Assembly: GCA_910585805.1 (NCBI GenBank)
Contig: CAJUFB010000016.1
Coordinates: 1-64,000, forward strand
Direction of reading: 5' to 3'
Length of the DNA stretch: 64,000 nucleotides
Source of the DNA: an uncultured Acetatifactor sp.
Lineage (GTDB): Bacteria > Bacillota > Clostridia > Lachnospirales > Lachnospiraceae
Of this stretch, positions 36,574-45,358 are shown in pieces; within the stretch, counting starts at the first letter, position 1, and each line of letters starts with the position of its first letter. A program made the position numbers and the translations under genes. Below the pieces are notes generated by a model. That model was not told the DNA's origin and ran no database searches. It was given only the letters and a program-made list of their open reading frames with translations.

Positions 36574-36732
36574 ATTCCGGCGCAGGATTCCGGTTGTGGG
36601 AAAATCCGATTTTGACCTCGTATTTTGATCCCCCGAAACCGGCCTGCGCACCCGGATCAGCTTTTCGGTGCTCCGGGCAGGGCAGCGGAGGAAAAAATTG
36701 GGAAAAGTTTTGTTTTCCGGTAAAAGAAGTAC

Positions 36733-36761
36733 TTTCCACTGAACCGATAATGTTGTATAAT
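36733..36761 (+). promoter_or_regulatory. Promoter of glgA
   Basis: TTTCCA (36733-36738), 17 bases, TATAAT (36756-36761), 43 bases before the glgA start. CCACTGA (36736-36742) and TCAGTGG (36789-36795) form an inverted repeat across the start region. Confidence 0.5.
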
Positions 36762-36804
36762 AAAAGGGATAACATATTGAACCAGTGGTCAGTGGAGGTT
36801 TTCG

Positions 36805-38250
36805 ATGAAAAAAATTCTTTTTGCGGCATCAGAGGGAGTGCCTTTTATCAAGACGGGCGGTTTGGCGGATGTGGTGGGTTCCCTGCCGAAATGTGTGGAC
36901 AGGCAGTATTTTGATGTAAGGGTTATTATCCCGAAATATGCCTGCATGAAGCAGGAAATGAAGGATAAGATGAGATATGTGACTCACTTTTACATGGACT
37001 TTAACTGGACAAGCGTGTATGTGGGCGTCCTGGAAGCGGAGGAAGAGGGCGTGCACTACTACTTTATTGACAATGAGCATTATTTCAGCGGCGGCAAGGT
37101 TTACAGCGATGACCAGAAATGGGAGATTGAGCGTTATGCGTATTTCTCCAAAGCAGTGCTCTCGGTGCTGCCTGTGATCGGATTCCAGCCGGACGTGATC
37201 CATTGCCATGACTGGCAGACAGGATTAATTCCCGTTTACATGAAGGAGCGCTTCCGCGGAGGAGATTTCTATCGGGGAATGAAGTCTGTCATCACGATCC
37301 ATAACCTGAAATTCCAGGGAAAATGGGATACCAGGACCGTGCGGAGTATTACGGGGCTGTCGGATTATTTCTTTACGCCTGACAAGCTGGAGGCTTATAA
37401 GGATGCCAACCTGCTCAAGGGCGGTATTGTCTACGCCGATGCTGTGACCACGGTCAGCCATACCTATGCGGAGGAGATCAAGACACCGTTTTACGGGGAA
37501 GGCCTGGACGGGCTGCTCCGCGCCAGAAGCGGTGATCTGAGGGGCATTGTAAACGGCATAGACTATGATGAGTTCAACCCTGCCACAGACAAACAGATCG
37601 TAAATCCATATGATGCCGTCAATTTCCGCAAGGAGAAGGTGAAGAACAAGCATGCCCTTCAGCAGGAACTGGGGCTGAAGGTGGACGATGGGAAGATGAT
37701 GATCGGCGTGGTATCCAGACTGACGGATCAGAAGGGCTTTGACCTGATCGCCTATGTGATGGATGAAATGTGCCGGGATGATATCCAGCTGGTGGTTCTG
37801 GGGACCGGCGAGGAGCGTTATGAGAATATGTTCCGCCACTTTGCCTGGAAGTATAATGAAAAGGTATCCGCCAATATTTTTTATTCGGATGCGTTGTCCC
37901 ATAAGATATATGCATCCTGCGATGCCTTCCTGATGCCGTCTCTGTTTGAACCCTGCGGCCTGAGTCAGCTGATGGCGCTGCGCTACGGAACCATTCCCAT
38001 CGTAAGGGAGACAGGCGGATTGAAGGATACCGTAGAGTCTTACAATGAGTACGAAAGTACAGGAACCGGTTTCAGCTTTACCAATTACAATGCCCACGAG
38101 ATGTTGAATGCAGTCCGTTATGCGGAGCGGATTTATTATGACAAGAAGCGGGAGTGGAACAAGATGGTGGACAGAGCCATGGCAGCGGATTTCTCCTGGC
38201 ATGTGTCTGCGGCGAAATATCAGGAAATGTACGATTGGCTGATAGGATAA
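36805..38250 (+). CDS. glgA: GlgA, glycogen synthase (GT5)
   Basis: Transfers glucose from ADP-glucose to growing glycogen. The 481 residues show the ADP-glucose-binding KTGGLADV (K16), the GT-B linker HCHDWQTGLIPVYM and the catalytic C-terminal block LMPSLFEPCGLSQLMALRYGTIPIVRETGGLKDTV (E and G-rich loop). GGAGG precedes ATG 36805. No other glycogen genes are adjacent; instead a flippase gene follows four bases after the stop, so the two share a transcript. Glycogen is a common spore-stage reserve in clostridia. Confidence 0.94.
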   Translation: MKKILFAASEGVPFIKTGGLADVVGSLPKCVDRQYFDVRVIIPKYACMKQEMKDKMRYVTHFYMDFNWTSVYVGVLEAEEEGVHYYFIDNEHYFSGGKVYSDDQKWEIERYAYFSKAVLSVLPVIGFQPDVIHCHDWQTGLIPVYMKERFRGGDFYRGMKSVITIHNLKFQGKWDTRTVRSITGLSDYFFTPDKLEAYKDANLLKGGIVYADAVTTVSHTYAEEIKTPFYGEGLDGLLRARSGDLRGIVNGIDYDEFNPATDKQIVNPYDAVNFRKEKVKNKHALQQELGLKVDDGKMMIGVVSRLTDQKGFDLIAYVMDEMCRDDIQLVVLGTGEERYENMFRHFAWKYNEKVSANIFYSDALSHKIYASCDAFLMPSLFEPCGLSQLMALRYGTIPIVRETGGLKDTVESYNEYESTGTGFSFTNYNAHEMLNAVRYAERIYYDKKREWNKMVDRAMAADFSWHVSAAKYQEMYDWLIG

Positions 38251-38254
38251 AACG

Positions 38255-39958
38255 ATGGCGGAGAACGGTAGCAGAAAAAACAGCTTTATAGTGCAGGCTG
38301 GGATTCTGGCCGCAGCCGGGATTATCAGCAGGTTGATAGGCCTCCTTTACCGGGGGCCTCTGCACAGTGTCATTGGGGACCTGGGGTTGGGATACTATCA
38401 GTCTGCCCATAATTATTATACGATCATCCTGCTGATCTCCTCATACAGTATTCCTTCCGCCATATCCAAGGTAATTGCACAGAAACTGGCGCTGCGGGAA
38501 TACAGAAATGCCCACAGGATATTTAAGTGTGCTCTGTGGTATGTCCTTGCGGTGGGCGGCGCTGCCAGCCTGTTTCTGTTTTTCGGGGCAGGGCTGCTCA
38601 ATAAACTGGAGGTTCTGTCAGTGCAGGAGGCTTCTGTGCTTCGGACGTTTGCACCGACTATTTTTGTCTATGGGATCATGGGGGTGCTGCGGGGATATTT
38701 TCAGGCTCACGGAAGCATGGTTCAGACCTCCGTGTCCCAGATTCTGGAGCAGATCGCCAATGCGGTGGTCAGTGTGGGCGCGGCATGTCTGTTGATTGAG
38801 ATTTCGCTTGGAACCATGGAGATTCCTGCGGATGAGGCGGGACAGGTTACCAGGGCGGCCCGGGGAGCGGTGGGCAGCGCCATGGGAGCCGGAGCCGGTG
38901 TGCTGGTGGCGCTGCTTTTTATGGTGGCGGTGTATTTGCTGAACCGGGAGACGATCAATAAGAGGATCGGTGGCGACAAGCATGTGGGCACAGATTCCTA
39001 CAAGTCTATTATCCGCATGATTGTCATGGTGGTGACGCCGTTTATTTTAAGCACGGCTGTCTATAATCTGAGCGGAACCATCAACAATACGGTGTATACG
39101 CAGTGGTTTCCGGCGCTGAGGGAATTGGACGAGGTGGCAGTCTATACCAGGTGGGGAGCATTTTCCGGGCAGGCGCTGACACTTTCCAATATCCCCATTG
39201 CATTTGCCACAGCCATGGCATCCGCGATGCTGCCGTCCATTGCAAATCTGACCGCATCCAATGACAGGGAAGGGGCCAGAGAGAAGATTGCCCTTGCGGT
39301 GAAGACGATCATGCTGATCTCCATACCCTGTGCCGTGGGACTGTTTGCCCTGGCGCGTCCGATCACGGGACTGCTGTTCAGCAATACGAAAGAGACGGAG
39401 GACCTGGTGACAAAGCTTCTGATGGCGCTGGCGCTTTCGGTGGTATTTTATGCGTTGTCTACCCTGAACAGTTCTATCTTACAGGGAATGGGAAAGGTGA
39501 ATACCCCGATTGTCAATGCGGGGATTGCACTGATCGTACAGACAGTGACAGCAGTGGTATTGCTTTCCTTTACAGAGTTGGATCTGTACAGTATTGCGAT
39601 TGCAAATACGCTGTATTCTGCAATTATGTGTGCTCTGAATCAATGGACGGTGAGGAAAACCATTGGGTACAGACAGGAAGTGATGAAGACATTCCTGATC
39701 CCCTCTCTGGCATCGATTTGCATGGGAGGAGCGGCATGGGCGGTATATGAGAGTCTGCTGATGCTGACATCTTCTCCGAAGATATCGGTAGTCATCGCTG
39801 TCTTAGTGGCGGTGGTGGTCTATTTTGCCATGCTTTTGCTGTTTCGGGGAATTACGGAGGAGGAACTGAGGAGCTTTCCCAAGGGATACCTCCTGGTGCG
39901 GATAGCGAAAAGATGCAGGCTGATGAAATATACTGCAGACCGCCAGGATTTACAATGA
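38255..39958 (+). CDS. SpoVB/MurJ-like lipid flippase
   Basis: A 567-residue polytopic membrane protein of the MVF/polysaccharide-flippase group, with about 14 hydrophobic segments. The N-terminus (FIVQAGILAAAGIISRLIGLLYRGPL) and the segment GYYQSAHNYYTIILLISSYSIPSAISKVIAQ are typical of SpoVB and YtgP, which act in cell-wall or spore-cortex synthesis by moving lipid-linked precursors. It is co-transcribed with glgA. Its last ten codons (YTADRQDLQ and stop) lie inside the 102-bp repeat, so the natural C-terminus has been altered by that insertion. Confidence 0.86.
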   Translation: MAENGSRKNSFIVQAGILAAAGIISRLIGLLYRGPLHSVIGDLGLGYYQSAHNYYTIILLISSYSIPSAISKVIAQKLALREYRNAHRIFKCALWYVLAVGGAASLFLFFGAGLLNKLEVLSVQEASVLRTFAPTIFVYGIMGVLRGYFQAHGSMVQTSVSQILEQIANAVVSVGAACLLIEISLGTMEIPADEAGQVTRAARGAVGSAMGAGAGVLVALLFMVAVYLLNRETINKRIGGDKHVGTDSYKSIIRMIVMVVTPFILSTAVYNLSGTINNTVYTQWFPALRELDEVAVYTRWGAFSGQALTLSNIPIAFATAMASAMLPSIANLTASNDREGAREKIALAVKTIMLISIPCAVGLFALARPITGLLFSNTKETEDLVTKLLMALALSVVFYALSTLNSSILQGMGKVNTPIVNAGIALIVQTVTAVVLLSFTELDLYSIAIANTLYSAIMCALNQWTVRKTIGYRQEVMKTFLIPSLASICMGGAAWAVYESLLMLTSSPKISVVIAVLVAVVVYFAMLLLFRGITEEELRSFPKGYLLVRIAKRCRLMKYTADRQDLQ

Positions 39959-40030
39959 TGCCTCCGGGAAAATACCTGGCTGGCGGTCTGCAGTCGGGCT
40001 GTGCTGCAAATTCAATCGGTGCGCAGTATA
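39929..40030. repeat. Complete copy B of a 102-bp MITE-like repeat
   Basis: Ends are inverted repeats: TATACTGCAGACC at the left and the complement of TATACTGCGCACC at the right (11 of 13 match). Inside, CTGCAGACCGCCA pairs with TGGCGGTCTGCAG, giving a long hairpin. If the target is TA, the flanks (A-TA and TA-TA) fit TA-duplicating elements. Related copies: 21061-21151, 27559-27603 and perhaps 50825-50856. It overlaps the last codons of the flippase gene. Confidence 0.75.
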
Positions 40031-40074
40031 TAATGCGACAGCCCTGATACTATTTTTCGGCAAAAGTATATTCC

Positions 40075-40115
40075 GGGTCTAACTCCCCGCAGCTCTGCTG
40101 CGGGGAGTTAGACCC
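40075..40115. terminator. Perfect 19-bp hairpin between convergent genes
   Basis: The arms 40075-40093 (GGGTCTAACTCCCCGCAGC) and 40097-40115 are perfect reverse complements around TCT. It lies between the plus-strand flippase and minus-strand rqcH and probably terminates both, although the T stretch is short (GGTTTTGG). Its length and perfection could also mark a small repeat. Confidence 0.65.
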
Positions 40116-40194
40116 GGTTTTGGCCTGAATAAGCTGCGGCGGTTATTTTCCGACAATTCCGAATGGTTTGCGTTGGACAAAGAAAGCGTTCAGT

Positions 40195-41988
40195 TCATTC
40201 GCTTACAAGCTGTATCCCTGCGATATTGCTGTCGATCGCCATGGAAAAATTCGTATAATATACCACAAATCCGGGCTTGGCGCCGCCGGGTTTCTTGACA
40301 TGCTTTTTCTGGATATAGTCAATCTCCACTTTGTCGTGGCCTCTGCCCCGGGAATAGTATGCGGCCAGCCGCGCAGCCTCCTCGAAGGTCCTGTCGGGCA
40401 TCTCCTCCGCATTTTCCAGCTTTACGATGACATGGGAGCCGGGCATCTGCCTGGCGTGGAACCACCAGTCGTTGCCGGTGGCAAATTTAAAGGTCAGTTC
40501 ATCGTTCTGATAATTATTCTTTCCCACATACATATGGAAGCCGTCACTGCTGATATAGTGGTAGGGCCTGCTGGTGATTTTCTGCTTTTTCGAATTGCCT
40601 TTTCTGCGGATATAGCCGCTTTCCGTCAGTTCTTCCTTGATCTGCGCCAGATCCTCTTCGCGAAGGGCAATGTCCAACGCTGCGGAAACGGATTCCAGAT
40701 GGTCGATCTCGGCCCTGACCTCTTCGGTTAAGGAGGAGAGCGCCTCACAGGTTCGTTTCAGCTTACCGTATTTATCAAAGTATTTTCTGGCGTTCTCAGT
40801 GGCGCTTAAAGTAGGATCCAGGGGAATCGTCACCATTTCATTGGTATAATAATTCAGGGCTTCCAGAGACTTTGCGCCGGGCTGCGCATCGTAGCCATAG
40901 GTGTTCAGCAGCTCGCCGTAGATCCGGTAGGTTTCCCGCTTTTCAGTGTCCTTCATCTGGCGCAGCTGGAGGTCGTATTTTTTCACATTCCGCTCCAGGG
41001 CCGTCTGCACGATACGGCGAAGGTCGGCCGATTTCTGACGGATACGGGTCAGGGTGTTCTTCTCCGCATAATAATGTTCCAGCAGAGCGGACATGGAGGA
41101 GTAGGATACTGTATAGTCCCTGCTGCGCAAAGTGTCGGATGAAGATCCCTCTTCCGACAGTCCTCTTCCATAACCGTACATGGTCAGCGGAAGGGCGCAG
41201 AATTCCACAGGGCGGCCGCCCGCATATGCGATATTCGGTGTAAAGCGCTCCTCCCGAATGGCAGCGGCCATGCCGGAAAAGGCGGTATACAGCCTTTTAT
41301 AATCGTCTTCCTTCAGCGCGGAGGTGGGCTGTTCCCCATCCACCTCCGCCTCACAGCAGAGCTCCTGCGCCAGAATGGGGGAGATTCCTGTGAAACTGCC
41401 GTAGATCGCTTTGAAGACAGGCTGTGGTCTGACGGCAAGAGCATGTTTGAAACTGTCATAGCCGGCGGACAGCGCATCCAGTTTATCCTGAGTATGGGCT
41501 ACAAAATAAGGGCGTCCAGGCAGTACTTCCCGAAGGGAGCTGACAGCAGCGGTGACATGCTTGATGCTGTCAAGGATTATGCCGTTGTCATCGCAGAAGA
41601 TAATATTGCTGTGCTTTCCCATGATCTCTACTACCAGAGTCTTGTGGCGCAGATCACCCATTTCGTCCAGATGTTCCACCTTTATATGGACGATGCGCTC
41701 TAAGCCCGGCTGTGAAATGTCAGTGATCCGTCCGTTCTGCAGATGCTTGCGCAGAAGCATGCAGAAGTTGGGCGCTGTCATGGGGCTGGGCTTGTTGGAC
41801 TGGGTGAGATAAAGCAGCGGCAGGGAAGCTTCCGCTGAAATCAGCAGACGCGCCTGTCCTTTTGGCTGCCGGATAGTCAGGAGCAGCTCATCTTCTTCCG
41901 GCTGGGCAATTTTGTACAGGCGTCCGCCCATTAATTCTTTTTTCAATTCAGATACGACATTCGCTATGGTTACACCGTCAAAGGCCAT
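40195..41988 (-). CDS. rqcH: RqcH (NFACT, fibronectin-binding-like)
   Basis: The bacterial Rqc2/NEMF homologue that binds stalled 50S subunits and directs alanine tailing of the nascent chain. The 597 residues show NFACT-N (MAFDGVTIANVVSELKKELMGGRLYKI region), a coiled coil in the middle (residues about 300-430) and the NFACT-R domain WWFHARQMPGSHVIVKLEN. The family DR motif needed for tailing reads E97-R98 here (GLERIVHI) rather than Asp-Arg. GGAGG lies before the start. The older label is fibronectin-binding protein A. Confidence 0.92.
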   Translation of the reverse strand: MAFDGVTIANVVSELKKELMGGRLYKIAQPEEDELLLTIRQPKGQARLLISAEASLPLLYLTQSNKPSPMTAPNFCMLLRKHLQNGRITDISQPGLERIVHIKVEHLDEMGDLRHKTLVVEIMGKHSNIIFCDDNGIILDSIKHVTAAVSSLREVLPGRPYFVAHTQDKLDALSAGYDSFKHALAVRPQPVFKAIYGSFTGISPILAQELCCEAEVDGEQPTSALKEDDYKRLYTAFSGMAAAIREERFTPNIAYAGGRPVEFCALPLTMYGYGRGLSEEGSSSDTLRSRDYTVSYSSMSALLEHYYAEKNTLTRIRQKSADLRRIVQTALERNVKKYDLQLRQMKDTEKRETYRIYGELLNTYGYDAQPGAKSLEALNYYTNEMVTIPLDPTLSATENARKYFDKYGKLKRTCEALSSLTEEVRAEIDHLESVSAALDIALREEDLAQIKEELTESGYIRRKGNSKKQKITSRPYHYISSDGFHMYVGKNNYQNDELTFKFATGNDWWFHARQMPGSHVIVKLENAEEMPDRTFEEAARLAAYYSRGRGHDKVEIDYIQKKHVKKPGGAKPGFVVYYTNFSMAIDSNIAGIQLVSE

Positions 41989-42055
41989 GGATATTTCCTC
42001 CGTTTGTTTCTGTGGGCAGCGGGGCAGCGCTGTATTTTTGGCTGTATGGGGAAGG

Positions 42056-42487
42056 TCAGATTTCTGCTTTTACCCCTTTGGATTTCAGGAAAGCAACGAT
42101 CTCGCTGGCATTATCCGTGCGGAAATCGTTAAAGGTCACCAGTTTCTTTCCGTCCATAGTGTACAGGATATAAGACCGTCCGCCCATGGAAAGCTTCTGC
42201 AGGTCATTGTATGCAAGATTTCTGACAGCGCCGAAGGCAGGCGCATAGACAATGCCGCTGTCGTTGAAGATCAGATGGCTGCGGCGCAGTCTCAGCAGAA
42301 GGATCAGAAATACCACTGTCGCGATCCCGTAGGCAACCAGCATGGTTATGACCACAGCCGTCGGCATTTCCGAATGGGAGATGATCAGGATGGTGGAAAT
42401 GAATCTAAGGATGGAGAGGGCCAGAAGGACGGCGATAAGGCCTGTGAGAGGACTGGTCTTTTTTAGTCGGTACTGGTTCATGGTCAT
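42056..42487 (-). CDS. Two-helix membrane protein with PH-like tail
   Basis: About 143 residues: a basic start (NQYRLKKTSPL), two hydrophobic helices at about 12-32 and 43-67, then a soluble domain of beta pattern (SHLIFNDSGIVYAPAFGAVRNLAYNDLQKLSMGGRSYILYTMDGKKLVTF) that looks like the bacterial PH-like domains of YdbS/YcxB-type membrane proteins. The start at 42487 or 42481 follows AAAGGAG. Function unknown. It is followed by rqcH on the same strand. Confidence 0.65.
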   Translation of the reverse strand: MTMNQYRLKKTSPLTGLIAVLLALSILRFISTILIISHSEMPTAVVITMLVAYGIATVVFLILLLRLRRSHLIFNDSGIVYAPAFGAVRNLAYNDLQKLSMGGRSYILYTMDGKKLVTFNDFRTDNASEIVAFLKSKGVKAEI

Positions 42488-42764
42488 AATGCTCCTTTCT
42501 GGAATATTTTTGACATCCGGCTGCAATGTGCTTTCATTATAGCACAGATGAAAGGCAAAGTCTATTCACTTGGTTGGAAACTCTATAAGCTTCTCAATGA
42601 CAGGATCCTTTGATACCTGTAATTCCTGACAGGCCTCGATAAATGACCTTAGGACTGCAGGACATTTTGCATTACGGCAGCACTGCTGTACACCGGAGCA
42701 TTGCGCCAAACTTTTATAAAAAAGCTTGCAAAATGGAAGTGGATTGTGTAAGATAAAAGCAGAA
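42488..42764. other. Non-coding gap before the ZTP riboswitch
   Basis: No gene supported. An 89-codon minus-strand frame (42566-42835) runs through the riboswitch aptamer and is therefore unlikely. The promoter for the purine transcript should lie here, for example near the TTGCAAAATGG...GTGTAAGATAAAA stretch around 42726-42758. Confidence 0.4.
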
Positions 42765-42834
42765 GCCGCATGACTGACGGAAGTGGGAGCACCCACAGGG
42801 AGTGCGGCACAGACATAAGCCGACCGTCTGGGCA
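42765..42834 (+). ncRNA. ZTP riboswitch (pfl motif)
   Basis: All paired parts of the pfl motif are present: P1 GCCGCA (42765-42770) with TGCGGC (42803-42808), P2 GTGGG (42783-42787) with CCCAC (42792-42796), and the pseudoknot GACGG (42776-42780) with CCGTC (42824-42828). The conserved 3' end CCGTCTGGGCA is intact, and GGGAG before TGCGGC is conserved. In other species the family senses ZMP/ZTP, the intermediate that builds up when AICAR transformylase lacks folate, and turns on purine and folate genes. The next genes are exactly the AICAR transformylase and IMP cyclohydrolase, which supports the call. Confidence 0.9.
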
Positions 42835-43040
42835 CTGTTATTCATGACAATGGAAGTTATGCATTTTGCCGCTGTGGCAGGGGATCATGCACAGGCACAT
42901 TTCATTGAACAGGATATTGTAGAGCAGCGCCGGAAGGTCGGTCTCTTTATATCCGGAAAATATGAAGGCAGGATTATAAAATAGTAGTATGGCGCCTGGC
43001 AGTGGCCGGGGCTGCTGCGGAACTAAATCAGGAGGAAACT
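42835..43040 (+). other. Long expression-platform region
   Basis: About 205 bases separate the aptamer from the first codon. I see no clear terminator with a T run; a GC-rich segment (GGCGCCTGGCAG...CTGCTGCGG, 42991-43018) could form a hairpin close to the ribosome site at 43031. A 46-codon frame (ATG 42846) has no ribosome site and is not called. Confidence 0.4.
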
Positions 43041-43748
43041 ATGGTACAACTGGAACAGGAACTGAAAGGAAATGCTTACCCCGGAAGGGGCATCGTTATC
43101 GGGCGTTCCGCGGACGGGAAGAACGCCGTAATCGCGTATTTTATCATGGGGAGAAGCGTGAACAGCCGAAACCGCATCTTTGTGACGGATGGCGAAGGAA
43201 TCCGCACGGAAGCTTTTGAACCCTCCAAACTGTCAGATCCCAGTCTGGTCATCTATGCCCCGGTGCGGGTGTATGGAAACGACACGATTGTCACAAATGG
43301 AGATCAGACGGATACCGTTTATGAAGGGCTGGAAAAGGGGCTGACTTTCGAACAGGCCTTAAGGAGCCGGGAGTACGAGCCGGACGGTCCCAATTACACC
43401 CCCAGGATTTCCGGCCTTGTCCATCTGGAAAACGGCAGCTTTGACATCACCATGTCCATCTTGAAGAGCAACGACGGCGACCCGTCCTGCTGCAACAGAT
43501 ACACCTTCCATTATGACAATCCGGCCCCGGGAGAGGGACGTTTCATCCATACCTACATGCACGACGGCAATCCCCTGCCCAGCTTTCAGGGCGAACCGAA
43601 GAAAGCGGCAGTGGAAGGCGATATCGACAGCTTTGCCGGCATGCTGTGGGAGAGCCTGAACGAGGAGAACAAGGTATCGCTGTTTGTCCGGTACATTGAC
43701 CTGGAAACCGGAAGATATGAGACCCGTATCCTGAATAAGAACCATTGA
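43041..43748 (+). CDS. PurO-like IMP cyclohydrolase
   Basis: A 235-residue protein of the IMP_cyclohyd (PurO-like) family, which closes the ring of FAICAR to give IMP, the last step of purine synthesis. Recognisable are NAYPGRGIVIGRS at residues 10-22, GRSVNSRNRIFV, NGDQTDTVYEGL, the segment EPDGPNYTPRISG and RFIHTYMHDG. Most bacteria instead use the C-terminal half of bifunctional PurH. AGGAGG precedes ATG 43041. The AICAR transformylase gene follows 125 bases downstream, and both stand behind the ZTP riboswitch. Confidence 0.88.
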   Translation: MVQLEQELKGNAYPGRGIVIGRSADGKNAVIAYFIMGRSVNSRNRIFVTDGEGIRTEAFEPSKLSDPSLVIYAPVRVYGNDTIVTNGDQTDTVYEGLEKGLTFEQALRSREYEPDGPNYTPRISGLVHLENGSFDITMSILKSNDGDPSCCNRYTFHYDNPAPGEGRFIHTYMHDGNPLPSFQGEPKKAAVEGDIDSFAGMLWESLNEENKVSLFVRYIDLETGRYETRILNKNH

Positions 43749-43873
43749 TTGACGTTTCCCGGGGACGCTCCGCCAGTGAGAGAATAAACTGGCTTTGCAG
43801 GAGGGTGCTTTCCGGATGGCGGAGAAGAGAGAAGCGAGAAAACAGACAGGTAAAAGGAAAGGATGAATGAACC

Positions 43874-45052
43874 ATGAAAGAAATCGAATTAAAATACGGC
43901 TGCAACCCCAACCAGAAGCCTTCCAGGATTTACATGGAAAACGGAAGCGAGCTGCCCGTTACCGTATTGAACGGCAGACCCGGGTATATCAACTTTCTGG
44001 ATGCCTTTAACGGCTGGCAGCTGGTGAAGGAGCTGAAGGAAGCAACCGGGCTTCCCGCCGCCACTTCCTTCAAGCATGTATCTCCGGCAGGCGCCGCAGT
44101 GGGATTGCCTCTGGACGAAACTCTCGCGAAGATTTACTGGGTCGACGACCTGGGAGAACTTTCTCCTCTGGCGTGCGCCTATGCCAGGGCGAGGGGCGCG
44201 GACAGGATGTCGTCATTCGGCGATTTCATTGCGCTGTCCGATGTGTGTGACGCAGATACGGCCAGGCTGATCAGGCGTGAAGTGTCCGACGGCTGTATCG
44301 CGCCGGGGTATACGGAGGAAGCCCTTGCCATGCTGAAGGCAAAGAAGGGCGGCAGTTATAATGTGATCCAGATCGATGCTTCCTATGTACCCGCGCCGGC
44401 GGAGAAGAAACAGGTGTACGGAATTACGTTTGAACAGGGCAGGAATGAACTGGATGTAAACGGAGATCTTCTCTCCAATATCGTGACAGTGAATAAAGAG
44501 ATTCCCGAAAAGGCCCTGATCGATATGAAGATTGCCCTGATCACCTTAAAATATACCCAGTCCAACTCTGTCTGCTATGTAAAGGGCGGCCAGGCCATCG
44601 GCATCGGCGCCGGACAGCAGTCCCGCATCCACTGCACCAGACTGGCGGGCACCAAGGCGGACAACTGGTTCCTGCGCCAGGCGCCCCAGGTACTGGGACT
44701 GCAGTTTGTGGACAAGCTGGGCAGGGCGGACAGGGACAACGCCATAGATGTCTACATCGGCGACGAGTATATGGATGTGCTGGCGGACGGCGCCTGGGAG
44801 AAGGTCTTCAGGGTGAAACCCCCTGTGTTTACCAGAGAGGAGAAAAGGGCATGGCTTGACGGGATGCAGGAGGTTACCCTGGGTTCCGACGCATTCTTTC
44901 CGTTTTCAGACAATATTGAGAGAGCCCATAAGAGCGGTGTGAAATATATTGCCCAGCCGGGCGGCTCTGTCCGTGATGACGCGGTGATCGAGTGCTGCGA
45001 TAAGTATGATATGGTTATGGCATTTACAGGGATCCGCCTGTTCCACCATTGA
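43874..45052 (+). CDS. purH: AICAR transformylase (PurH domain alone)
   Basis: A 392-residue stand-alone AICAR formyltransferase that adds the formyl group from 10-formyl-THF to AICAR (ZMP). Motifs include KYGCNPNQKPSRIY, ATSFKHVSPAGAAVG (K-H pair for catalysis), AYARARGADRMSSFGDFIALSD, YTQSNSVCYVKGGQAIGIGAGQQSRIHCTRLAG and the end SVRDDAVIECCDKYDMVMAFTGIRLFHH. The IMP-cyclohydrolase (MGS-like) half of usual PurH is absent; the preceding gene supplies it. The ligand of the upstream riboswitch is the substrate of this enzyme. Confidence 0.92.
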   Translation: MKEIELKYGCNPNQKPSRIYMENGSELPVTVLNGRPGYINFLDAFNGWQLVKELKEATGLPAATSFKHVSPAGAAVGLPLDETLAKIYWVDDLGELSPLACAYARARGADRMSSFGDFIALSDVCDADTARLIRREVSDGCIAPGYTEEALAMLKAKKGGSYNVIQIDASYVPAPAEKKQVYGITFEQGRNELDVNGDLLSNIVTVNKEIPEKALIDMKIALITLKYTQSNSVCYVKGGQAIGIGAGQQSRIHCTRLAGTKADNWFLRQAPQVLGLQFVDKLGRADRDNAIDVYIGDEYMDVLADGAWEKVFRVKPPVFTREEKRAWLDGMQEVTLGSDAFFPFSDNIERAHKSGVKYIAQPGGSVRDDAVIECCDKYDMVMAFTGIRLFHH

Positions 45053-45358
45053 TATGGTACGGCATTGTTTCTGCAGGGCAGTTGTGTCCGGCAGAAGGAG
45101 CAGACAGCAGCAGGACTGAAATGGAACAGCAGCAAATCGGCGCAGCGGAAGAACACCGCGGCAAATGAACCGTAAATGGGATAAAAACAGTTGAAAAAGG
45201 GTATGTGTATATGATACAATACTGACATGCTGTATGCCTGAAGTGCCGGAGAGTGTTTTGGACTCGGTTTTGCGGGAGTTGGCGGGAAAACTGAAATCCG
45301 GGGTTTCGGGGAGAAATCCGGGTTGCCGTGCAGCAGAGAAAGGTAAGGACAAGAACAG
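45053..45358 (+). other. Leader region of glnS
   Basis: Holds a promoter (45191-45220) and a 138-base leader. I looked for a T-box but saw no stem with a T-box sequence (TGGNACCGCG), so tRNA-sensing control is not supported. No gene. Confidence 0.5.
45191..45220 (+). promoter_or_regulatory. Promoter of glnS
   Basis: TTGAAA (45191-45196), 18 bases, TACAAT (45215-45220), preceded by A-rich sequence; a good sigma-A promoter about 140 bases before glnS. Confidence 0.7.

Noticed and set aside
42566..42835. 89-codon minus-strand frame
   Set aside because: Runs through the ZTP aptamer, whose structure explains the conservation.
45053..45358. T-box leader upstream of glnS
   Set aside because: No T-box consensus or specifier stem could be found by eye.
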